From positions 1 to 39,580 of the IMG/VR virus record IMGVR_UViG_3300045973_000496: a stretch of DNA of 39,580 bases; one strand, written 5' to 3'. Below, one piece after another: positions 1 through 5,539 of this stretch (position 1 is the stretch's first letter; the number at the start of each line of letters is the position of its first letter). Source of the DNA: a virus. A model generated the notes under the pieces. That model did not search any database and was not told the DNA's origin. It saw only the letters and a program-made list of their open reading frames with translations. A program made the translations under genes and the position numbers.

Positions 1-127
1 GTCGCTCTGCTTTTCTTTTTCTGTAAGGCCAGCATACGGAGTTTCAATTTGTTTTTGCCAATGGTCAAACATATACTTACCAAAGGCCATAAAATCGCCA
101 CCAAGAGTTTCATACTCAATTTTAGTA
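1..127. repeat. Terminal direct repeat, left copy
   Basis: These bases are identical to the last 127 bases of the window. An exact 127-base overlap is what a de Bruijn assembler with k=127 leaves at the ends of a circular contig, so it most likely marks circular closure rather than a biological end. Joined, the genome is 39,453 bp. A true short terminal repeat cannot be excluded from sequence alone. Confidence 0.95.
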
Positions 128-456
128 GGTATGCACAATCCGTGTACATACTTCTGCCAATCACTCCAGCGTTGATGTTCTATGTCGGCCAACTTTTCTA
201 TAATCTCTCTATCCCCCACATTCGCTTGGGGTTTAGGGGAGTGGCACTCGCATTTTGGATTTAGACAATGCCCTAGGTGTTCACAGCGGAAACAACACTT
301 TTCTCCCCCTTTATCCGCATCTCTTTGGGAGATTTTATTGAGCCACCAGTTTGCTATATCACTTGGAGTCGCTTCACCCATAAATCCACTTGATTTGGTA
401 TACAGAAACTCTTTATAAAACTCTCTTTTTATTTCTTCGTATGATTGGGGCTTCAT
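1..456 (-). CDS. RyR-like phage protein (5' part; gene continues across the junction)
   Basis: The gene starts at the ATG at 456 and reads leftward off the window edge. It resumes at the right end and stops at 39304, giving 201 residues once the circle is closed. A cysteine/histidine cluster (CCFRCEHLGHC then CECH, about residues 53-71) looks zinc-binding. A Trp-rich segment follows (IEHQRWSDWQKYVH) and then a SDRREVMRYWP motif. This pattern matches the short RyR-like (ryanodine-receptor domain) proteins common in phages, whose role is unknown. The start overlaps the stop of the upstream ribbon-helix-helix gene as ATGA, so translation is probably coupled. The family assignment rests on remembered motifs only. 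Confidence 0.75.
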   Translation of the reverse strand, partial: MKPQSYEEIKREFYKEFLYTKSSGFMGEATPSDIANWWLNKISQRDADKGGEKCCFRCEHLGHCLNPKCECHSPKPQANVGDREIIEKLADIEHQRWSDWQKYVHGLCIPTKIEYETLGGDFMAFGKYMFDHWQKQIETPYAGLTEKEKQSD

Positions 457-584
457 TTTATAATAGTTAGGTTAATAATCTCACGGATTACCGCACTCTC
501 GGTTACCTTACTCTTCTTGGCACGCTTGCGGACGGCTTTGTCCTGCTCTACGCTTATGCGATATGATTTGATTTTTAGGGGCAT
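453..584 (-). CDS. Ribbon-helix-helix DNA-binding protein, 43 aa
   Basis: A short basic protein with the ribbon-helix-helix pattern: a beta strand (SYRISV, residues 7-12) followed by a charged helix and a second helix (VTESAVIREIINLTI). Such proteins bind DNA as dimers and usually repress promoters. Its TGA overlaps the ATG of the RyR-like gene downstream. There is no Shine-Dalgarno. A TATAAG box lies 9 bases before the ATG on the minus strand, but its -35 is poor. It is the second such regulator in this operon, the other being at 5172-5333. Its target is unknown. Confidence 0.75.
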   Translation of the reverse strand: MPLKIKSYRISVEQDKAVRKRAKKSKVTESAVIREIINLTIIK

Positions 585-587
585 AGG

Positions 588-869
588 TTATTTCTTATAA
601 AATACGTCTATCCAATAAATGAAATTAAATTTTGCAATTCTAACTGTTCTAACCATTAGAGTAAGCCGATAAAGTGGCACGGTCCAATCAATTATAAAAC
701 CTTTATAGTTGTCTTTAGTAAAACACTCACCTTCTGGGGGTCTTGTGTAGAACTTTGCAAAATGAATAATAATATGGGGTGCAAAACCAAACATCCACGG
801 TGGGCATTTTTCCAAAATAAATCTAAATTGCCATTTATTTAATTCTAGTTTTTTTGCTCCTATTTTCAT
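588..869 (-). CDS. Hypothetical protein, 93 aa
   Basis: No family recognised. The protein is rich in aromatic and basic residues and opens MKIGAKKLELNKW, similar to the start of the 65-residue protein at 37601-37798 (MKIGNIRIEW). That suggests the two are distant relatives or share an N-terminal motif. The start codon overlaps the stop of the upstream gene as ATGA, which supports translational coupling and makes it more likely to be real. Confidence 0.55.
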   Translation of the reverse strand: MKIGAKKLELNKWQFRFILEKCPPWMFGFAPHIIIHFAKFYTRPPEGECFTKDNYKGFIIDWTVPLYRLTLMVRTVRIAKFNFIYWIDVFYKK

Positions 870-1030
870 TTGATTTCAATTACACCTACACATTCGCTAA
901 TAATCTTTTTATACAACCACTCTGGTAGCCACTTCGGCTTTGGTTTTACTACGAGGTTAAAACCTTTATCTATTTTAGCCGCCAACTTAAACCCCTGCTC
1001 TTCACAATATTTTTCTATAATGTTATTCAT
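866..1030 (-). CDS. Hypothetical small protein, 54 aa
   Basis: A short basic protein with a central KPKPKWLPEWLYKKII segment. Function unknown. It ends in an ATGA overlap with the next gene. The ATG lies seven bases after a TACAAT box (1043-1038) paired with TTGTAA at 1066-1061. A transcript from that promoter would therefore begin at or next to the start codon, giving a leaderless message. This is the first gene of a possible secondary transcription unit inside the leftward operon. Confidence 0.65.
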   Translation of the reverse strand: MNNIIEKYCEEQGFKLAAKIDKGFNLVVKPKPKWLPEWLYKKIISECVGVIEIK

Positions 1031-1037
1031 ACTCTAT

Positions 1038-1066
1038 ATTGTATTACCTTTTAAGATGTATTACAA
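1038..1066 (-). promoter_or_regulatory. Candidate internal promoter, leaderless
   Basis: On the minus strand TTGTAA (1066-1061) and TACAAT (1043-1038) are separated by 17 bases. The predicted transcription start falls at the ATG at 1030. The promoter lies inside the end of the upstream nuclease gene. The same TTGTAA -35 variant occurs at 5411-5416. Confidence 0.5.
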
Positions 1067-1421
1067 GCTCACTTATCCCCACCGCCTCGACTGAGGTCAA
1101 CGACTTGCGGGTAGAGGAGGAGCGGGCGTTATTCCATACATCTATATCGATCAAATAGGCGGTGTCACAACCCCGTTGCCAGAATACACAGACGATGTAG
1201 GCCGGAGTATTATGTAAAATAACAATATCGCAAGGGTTCTGATAACCGACATCGGGTATCTTGTATCGCAACGTGCCGTGCTTCGCTATCATCAATGCCC
1301 TATTCTGGTGATCGGCCAAACGAGAAAAGGGGATACTACCAGTCTTTGTTATCTTCACTTCATAAGCACCTGTGGCTGATAAAGACTTTATTAACTTTGA
1401 TGTGAATTGAGCCTCAGTCAT
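1044..1421 (-). CDS. Holliday-junction-resolvase-like PD-(D/E)XK nuclease
   Basis: A 125-residue protein. The visible pattern is E3 in the first helix, E21-V-K23 after a predicted strand, then PFSRLADHQ (residues 31-40), KIPDVG and NPCDIVIL. The FS..x..HQ signature followed by the strand with D65 and the closing YLIDIDVW resembles RecU/Hjc-like resolvases of the PD-(D/E)XK superfamily. These cut branched DNA during recombination or before packaging. Its start overlaps the end of the helicase gene by 8 bases, so the two are probably co-translated and may act in the same recombination or branch-processing step. The exact subfamily is uncertain. Confidence 0.6.
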   Translation of the reverse strand: MTEAQFTSKLIKSLSATGAYEVKITKTGSIPFSRLADHQNRALMIAKHGTLRYKIPDVGYQNPCDIVILHNTPAYIVCVFWQRGCDTAYLIDIDVWNNARSSSTRKSLTSVEAVGISELVIHLKR

Positions 1422-2547
1422 TTTTCATAATTTCACTAGTAAAATCATGTTTGTCTTTTAGACAATCCCAAACGTCCTCATCTACTCCTTTCTTTGTCAG
1501 TAGAACATAGGTCGTCGTAGGCTTTAATTGTTTTGGGCCTTTGTTGCGGGCGAACATCTGGATGTACTTGATATATGACCAATCAAGAGAGGCATAGACC
1601 ATAACAGGAAAACTAGGGAGTCCGTAACCCTCGGCAACAGTCGCTTGGACAAGCAGAACACAGTTGAACGCCATATCAGCTCCGTCAATGACCACTTTCT
1701 TATCTTTAGTCTCGCCATTAAGGACAAGACTGTGCGGTAGAATGGCCTTTAATCGCTCAATTTGGCTCGTGTAGCGACAGATAACGATAACCTTAGGCTC
1801 TTTCTCACATAGGTCTATGAGCCAATCGTCTTTCTCACTCTTTGAAGCCTCAATCTGGTGCAAGGCTGTGAAACGAGCGAGAGGGTGAATATCCTCATTT
1901 AACAACTTTGCTTTCGTCTGCTCCTTGGTTTCAGCGAAATGAACGACCTCTGTGGTGTGTTGCGGTAGGTCAAAGACTTCTTCGGTTGTTAGGGTTTCAC
2001 CAAAACTCTTGATTAACTTAGACAAAGTTTCACGAGTAACCTTATCCTCTTTGTTTTGCCATATTGCTCGTGGCCCAAAATGGACGAGATTAAAGAATTT
2101 GTTACGGAAATTGATATAGGTGTCTTTATTCCAACGGCCCAAATATCGACCATACTGCCACACGCACCAGTTGGAGGAAGTATAAGGTGTTCCGGTAAGT
2201 AGTAAGACGTTAGGAATATCTCGAATGAAGAACGCCAGAGCTTTTGAAAGTTGTGAAGTGGGATTGCCGAATAGGTGGCACTCATCGCAGATTATTGAAT
2301 CGTACTTGCCTAACTCTTTGTGGTGAATACGAAACTGCTCTTTACTGTAAACATCGCACCATAGGTCATACTTCTTACACTCCTCGATCCATTGAGCCGT
2401 CAAAAACTTCGGACAGATTATTAGACACTTACCTCGCTTTTTGGCCCACAAAATAGCGGCCAAAGTTTTCCCGAGTCGCATCTCCCACGCTAACATATAT
2501 TTGTTAGGTGATTTATCTATAAATAATTGTTGGTGTTGATACAACAT
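1414..2547 (-). CDS. SNF2-like superfamily 2 DNA helicase/translocase
   Basis: A 377-residue SF2 ATPase. An N-terminal YQHQ motif stands in the Q-motif position. Walker A is MRLGKT (residues 23-28), motif II is DECH (88-91) and motif III is LLLTGTP (115-121). The C-terminal RecA-like half begins near residue 230, and its motif VI (QMFARNKGPKQ) is degenerate compared with the usual Q.xGRxxR. Compact SNF2-like helicases of this kind are common in phage replication and recombination modules. It sits between a 270-residue unknown protein and a resolvase-like nuclease. A stable hairpin lies five bases before its ATG. Confidence 0.85.
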   Translation of the reverse strand: MLYQHQQLFIDKSPNKYMLAWEMRLGKTLAAILWAKKRGKCLIICPKFLTAQWIEECKKYDLWCDVYSKEQFRIHHKELGKYDSIICDECHLFGNPTSQLSKALAFFIRDIPNVLLLTGTPYTSSNWCVWQYGRYLGRWNKDTYINFRNKFFNLVHFGPRAIWQNKEDKVTRETLSKLIKSFGETLTTEEVFDLPQHTTEVVHFAETKEQTKAKLLNEDIHPLARFTALHQIEASKSEKDDWLIDLCEKEPKVIVICRYTSQIERLKAILPHSLVLNGETKDKKVVIDGADMAFNCVLLVQATVAEGYGLPSFPVMVYASLDWSYIKYIQMFARNKGPKQLKPTTTYVLLTKKGVDEDVWDCLKDKHDFTSEIMKND

Positions 2548-2552
2548 CTATC

Positions 2553-2578
2553 GCTTGCCCCAACTTTGTGAGGCAAGC
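2553..2578 (-). promoter_or_regulatory. Leader hairpin before the helicase gene
   Basis: GCTTGCC and GGCAAGC form a perfect 7-bp stem with a 12-base loop, ending five bases before the helicase ATG on the minus strand. No U-run follows, so it is not an ordinary intrinsic terminator. It may stabilise the mRNA 5' end or modulate initiation. Confidence 0.5.
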
Positions 2579-2586
2579 TAAGAGGG

Positions 2587-3399
2587 TTACATCTTACCGT
2601 CGTCTAGGGCTTTGAAGTCTTTTTCTCCTTGAGCCTCTGGGGCTTCGATATAACGTGTCTGGTCAAACGATACCTCTTCTTTGAGGGATGTTTGACTACC
2701 GTTAACAATATCGAACTCTTCAGCGTTGATCATACGCTTGTTAGTAAAGGTCATCTTGCGATAAGTGTTCTTACCGAAAGTTTCCTCAACTGAACCTAAC
2801 GTAGTAACGACTGTTGAAGGGTTGATACTTTTCTTATACGTCTTAAACTCCCACTTACTTGATTGACTGATGTTGCACTGGTACAACTCGTCTTTGTACA
2901 CCACATAGAGGATGGTCTCTTCCTTAAGGTCGCTGGTAGGCTTGCCTTTTTGTGTTAGAGCTGGATAGCACGATTGCAACTGGGCTTGATTACCTCGCTT
3001 GATAACCTGCTTGTCCAAGTAAAGAGGTACTACCTGTTCAGCGTTATCGAAGATCGGGGTTGAAATAAACTTCTCAAGGCTAGAATCATATTTTCGGAGT
3101 TGTCGGCGGTGGAAAGCGATTATTACATCGACTTCCTCACCCTCGATAAAAGTCTTGGTCCAAACTTTCTTGCCTGTGTCTACGTTCACTTCACCATTGT
3201 CACGCTCTGTGAAGAATGTACCGCTTGGCTGGATGACGTTGATTTTCTTATTCTTACCTGTTCCAACTTCTTCGGTGATGTCTTTTGCCAACATTCCAAA
3301 CCTTGGAAGTAAAAGGCGACTCTCATCGTCATTGATTGGATAGGACTCGTTGAGAATTGCCAACTGTTCCTCCGACAATTTTGCTATTTCTTTTTTCAT
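2587..3399 (-). CDS. Unknown early protein, 270 aa; possible single-strand DNA-binding role
   Basis: No family recognised with confidence. The predicted structure is mostly beta strand, with a conserved-looking AFHRRQLRKYD segment near residue 95. The C-terminus is acidic and polar (GEKDFKALDDGKM). Its position between a RecB-like exonuclease and a helicase is where phages often keep a single-strand DNA-binding or annealing protein. That role is only an inference from context. The upstream leader is very AT-rich with no Shine-Dalgarno. Confidence 0.7.
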   Translation of the reverse strand: MKKEIAKLSEEQLAILNESYPINDDESRLLLPRFGMLAKDITEEVGTGKNKKINVIQPSGTFFTERDNGEVNVDTGKKVWTKTFIEGEEVDVIIAFHRRQLRKYDSSLEKFISTPIFDNAEQVVPLYLDKQVIKRGNQAQLQSCYPALTQKGKPTSDLKEETILYVVYKDELYQCNISQSSKWEFKTYKKSINPSTVVTTLGSVEETFGKNTYRKMTFTNKRMINAEEFDIVNGSQTSLKEEVSFDQTRYIEAPEAQGEKDFKALDDGKM

Positions 3400-3422
3400 A
3401 TATTTATTTAATTTATTATTGG

Positions 3423-4064
3423 TTAATTATCTGTCGACCGCCTTTTATAGTCTTGCCGGACTACATATTCTTGCATTTCTCGGACTGCGACATTTATTCT
3501 TGCTCCCATTTGCAAAATATCTGCCATTGTACGCTTGGTCTTAAATATCTTCATGGACTTATCAATCGGCTCAACAAACTCTATCTTGACCTCAAAGTTA
3601 CCGTTCTCGATGCGTTTTGTAGGTAGCCAGACTAGCTCAATATCCATGTCTTCGGGCTTAATTTTCTTAGAAATATAATTCAGCAAACAATATAATGTAA
3701 GTTGGCCGTGCTCATCCACTCTTTTTTGATTCCACTCCCTGACGCCTGTTTTGAACTCCTTTAATTTTGAGTGAGTAAGGACACAGAAAGTATCAGCAAA
3801 ACCAATTAGTGGAATTTTATTGTATACAACCTTAAATGGATGCTCATATTTACCTAAACGAGGGACTTGTGGTAAATATGTTCCATTCGCCGCTAACAAT
3901 TCACCCACTTTTTTTCCAAATTCCATTTCAGGATTACTCTTGCGTGGCTTGCCGACAACATAATTTTGATACCACTCTTCTGGGTCGTACTCGAAGCTCG
4001 AAATTGCCGACCAACTCAACGGCCTCGTCTTCAAAAACTCATAGATGTTGAAGGGTTTATTCAT
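3423..4064 (-). CDS. RecB/Cas4-like PD-(D/E)XK exonuclease
   Basis: A 213-residue protein with the full motif set of the RecB-like exonuclease family: LSWSAISSFEYDP near the start, a GKKVGELLA helix, catalytic D91 in IGFADTF, E103-F-K105 in LKEFKTG, and the downstream Q121xxxY125 (QLTLY). In phages these enzymes process DNA ends for recombination and replication, usually beside a single-strand DNA-binding or annealing protein. The 3' neighbour at 2587-3399 fits that place. The start overlaps the upstream 49-residue frame by 8 bases. Iron-sulphur cysteines, present in some Cas4 proteins, are not evident. Confidence 0.85.
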   Translation of the reverse strand: MNKPFNIYEFLKTRPLSWSAISSFEYDPEEWYQNYVVGKPRKSNPEMEFGKKVGELLAANGTYLPQVPRLGKYEHPFKVVYNKIPLIGFADTFCVLTHSKLKEFKTGVREWNQKRVDEHGQLTLYCLLNYISKKIKPEDMDIELVWLPTKRIENGNFEVKIEFVEPIDKSMKIFKTKRTMADILQMGARINVAVREMQEYVVRQDYKRRSTDN

Positions 4065-4206
4065 CGGTGTGTATTCGTCCGTTCCAATCGCTGTCTCGTT
4101 CTTGTTCGTCTAAATCTTCTAGCTTCTGCTCCATGTCGGTGGTATCCTCTTGGATTTCGTCTTGTAGCTCCTGCTCTTCTGCTCGAATATCGTTGGGTAG
4201 TTTCAT
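4057..4206 (-). CDS. Small acidic protein, 49 aa
   Basis: Highly charged and acidic (many D, E and Q), probably helical or disordered. I chose the ATG at 4206 because the upstream gene stops at 4208, giving the spacing TAA-T-ATG seen elsewhere here. The frame stays open further upstream, but that would overlap the zinc-protein gene. Function unknown. It overlaps the exonuclease start by 8 bases, so it may be coupled to it. Confidence 0.6.
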   Translation of the reverse strand: MKLPNDIRAEEQELQDEIQEDTTDMEQKLEDLDEQERDSDWNGRIHTDE

Positions 4207-4207
4207 A

Positions 4208-4381
4208 TTATTGAGTGTTAAATTCTTCCTGACTATTTTTCTCCTCCTCAACACCTGCTTTTCGACCTTCTTCATAAGCTTCTCTTTTTATATCATCTAA
4301 ACATTTAGAACATAAACATTTTTCAACGTCTGCGCTCGTTTTATTACAATCATCACAATAGTGATTTATATCTGCGGCCAT
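4208..4381 (-). CDS. Small zinc-ribbon-like protein, 57 aa
   Basis: Two cysteine pairs are visible: C9-x2-C12 and C22-x-C24-x2-C27. A highly charged helix follows (EAYEEGRKAGVEEEKN). This resembles a minimal treble-clef or zinc-ribbon module with a helical tail. Such proteins are common small phage accessory genes and may bind nucleic acid or a host protein. It sits between two other short genes of the leftward operon with one to eight bases between frames. No specific family is recognised. Confidence 0.7.
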   Translation of the reverse strand: MAADINHYCDDCNKTSADVEKCLCSKCLDDIKREAYEEGRKAGVEEEKNSQEEFNTQ

Positions 4382-4388
4382 ATATTTA

Positions 4389-4550
4389 TTAGTTATTGAT
4401 TAACTCTAACTCCATATCGTGTAATTCTTGTTTGGCTTTGGCGAGTTTCTCACGGGCTAGTTTCTTGCGAAGGATGGCTTCCGTCTCTGCATGTGAGGCT
4501 TCAATACTTTCTTTGACCGCTAATGCGTAGTCTTTAATTGCGTTGTCCAT
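4389..4550 (-). CDS. Small charged helical protein, 53 aa
   Basis: The sequence alternates Lys/Arg and Glu with Ala and Leu (for example ILRKKLAREKLAKAKQELH) and is almost surely a single long helix or coiled coil. It begins one base after the stop of the larger coiled-coil gene (TAA-C-ATG), so it is probably a translationally coupled partner of that protein. Function unknown. Confidence 0.65.
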   Translation of the reverse strand: MDNAIKDYALAVKESIEASHAETEAILRKKLAREKLAKAKQELHDMELELINN

Positions 4551-4551
4551 G

Positions 4552-5148
4552 TTATCTAAAATTTGCCGGTACTAATTTGACTTCAATCTCCGCACCGGAT
4601 ACCGACACTCCGGCTTTCAATGCGTCAAGAACACGCTTTTCGTTGAGGTCAAAATACTCGTGGGGAATTAGGTTAACATCTGTTAACTTGAGGACTTTTT
4701 GCTCCCTAAATTGTACCAATCCTTTGTCGGTTGAAATTTCCTTATCTGGCGTAACTACGTCTGCTAACTTTGCAACACCTGTTTCTATCTTAATGTAACC
4801 GGATGAAACTTTGGCTGCGATTTTTGCTTCTTGCTCTTTTTGGAGACGGACTTGTTCAGTTTGAAATTCACTCATACGGTCCCTCAAACTTTCTATAGCC
4901 GTACCATAAAAAGTTTCAAGTGGTTTAGTCTCAGCACGAATATCCTTCAAAAGTTTATTAAGAGGGACGGTTTTCTTTTCCTTCCATTCAATAACTTTAT
5001 CTTGATACTTGTTAAGTTCTGATAATAATTCAACTGCCACTTTCATATCATCAGAATTAGTGATGACAAGAGTTTCAGCTTTCTCTACTATTGGAACTAA
5101 ACTATTTTTGTAAATTACTAATTGGTTATCTTCATTTTTATTTGTCAT
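4552..5148 (-). CDS. Conserved phage coiled-coil protein, 198 aa
   Basis: A helical segment with a KEKKTVPLN motif leads into a coiled coil (residues 60-115, with ETKPLETFYGTAIESLRDRM). A beta-rich C-terminal part follows (VTPDKEISTDKGLVQF, then LIPHEYFDLNEKRVLDALKAG and a closing GAEIEVKLVP). I recognise this architecture as a widespread phage protein of early operons, usually annotated hypothetical and often next to recombination or exonuclease genes. Its biochemical role is not known to me. It is the second gene after the operon's ribbon-helix-helix regulator. Confidence 0.75.
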   Translation of the reverse strand: MTNKNEDNQLVIYKNSLVPIVEKAETLVITNSDDMKVAVELLSELNKYQDKVIEWKEKKTVPLNKLLKDIRAETKPLETFYGTAIESLRDRMSEFQTEQVRLQKEQEAKIAAKVSSGYIKIETGVAKLADVVTPDKEISTDKGLVQFREQKVLKLTDVNLIPHEYFDLNEKRVLDALKAGVSVSGAEIEVKLVPANFR

Positions 5149-5171
5149 TTGTCTTTTGGTTATCTGATAAA

Positions 5172-5333
5172 TTACTTTTGATCTTTAATCCATGCGTCGA
5201 CTATCGCTCGAAGTACCTCACTGATAGAGACTCCTTCAGTTATTGCTTTTGCCCTAATAATATTAAACGACTCAGTTGTGAGGCGAACGCCGCAGTTTTG
5301 AGCCTTCCTTTTCCTGACTTGTATTTCATTCAT
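5172..5333 (-). CDS. Ribbon-helix-helix regulator, first gene of the leftward operon, 53 aa
   Basis: A basic N-terminus (VRKRKAQ) leads into the strand CGVRLTTE. Helix A (SFNIIRAKAITEG) and helix B (SISEVLRAIVDAWIKD) follow, the classic MetJ/Arc/CopG-type fold that inserts the strand into the DNA major groove. It is the promoter-proximal gene of the operon. The ATG is six bases after a TAACAT -10 box, predicting a leaderless message. An 8-bp inverted repeat flanks the -35 box, so autoregulation is a reasonable inference. The start at 5333 was chosen over the internal Met because of this promoter spacing. Confidence 0.8.
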   Translation of the reverse strand: MNEIQVRKRKAQNCGVRLTTESFNIIRAKAITEGVSISEVLRAIVDAWIKDQK

Positions 5334-5339
5334 AAAGCT

Positions 5340-5382
5340 ATGTTAGCAGATTGTTATACAAAGTCAACAACCTGATAACAAT
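5340..5382 (-). promoter_or_regulatory. Leftward early promoter with putative operator
   Basis: On the minus strand TTGACT (5367-5362), a 16-base spacer and TAACAT (5345-5340) precede the ATG at 5333 by six bases. ATTGTTAT (5350-5357) and ATAACAAT (5375-5382) form a perfect 8-bp inverted repeat around the -35 box. The repeat is a candidate operator for the ribbon-helix-helix protein encoded immediately downstream. Confidence 0.65.
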
Positions 5383-5410
5383 ACAAAATAACATCATTAA
5401 CGTGTCAATA

Positions 5411-5438
5411 TTGTAATGCTTTTTAGATATAATATAAT
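5411..5438 (+). promoter_or_regulatory. Rightward early promoter
   Basis: TTGTAA (5411-5416), a 16-base spacer and TATAAT (5433-5438) form a good sigma-70-type promoter. A second overlapping TATAAT begins at 5428. Transcription would start near 5445, about 95 bases before the primase ATG, and would meet the hairpin at 5469-5519 first. Confidence 0.6.
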
Positions 5439-5468
5439 TGTATTTGTGGACCTCATTCTTACACATTT

Positions 5469-5519
5469 AAAAAACCGTATGATACCTGTAACCGGGGTTC
5501 ACTATCGTACGGTTTTTTT
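5469..5519. terminator. Bidirectional intrinsic terminator or attenuator in the primase leader
   Basis: CCGTATGAT (5475-5483) pairs with ATCGTACGG (5504-5512), nine pairs with one G-U. It is flanked by six A on the left and seven T on the right, so it can act on both strands. The 20-base loop is GC-rich. On the plus strand it lies between the promoter at 5411-5438 and the primase gene, so it would release an RNA of about 75 bases or attenuate expression. A separate TATAAC box (5523-5528) after it could serve the primase directly. Confidence 0.75.
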
Positions 5520-5539
5520 AGTGTATAACTTTTATTAGC

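Noticed and set aside
4207-4275. Upstream extension of the small acidic protein
   Set aside because: It would overlap the well-supported zinc-protein gene at 4208-4381. The ATG at 4206 gives the usual TAA-T-ATG spacing.
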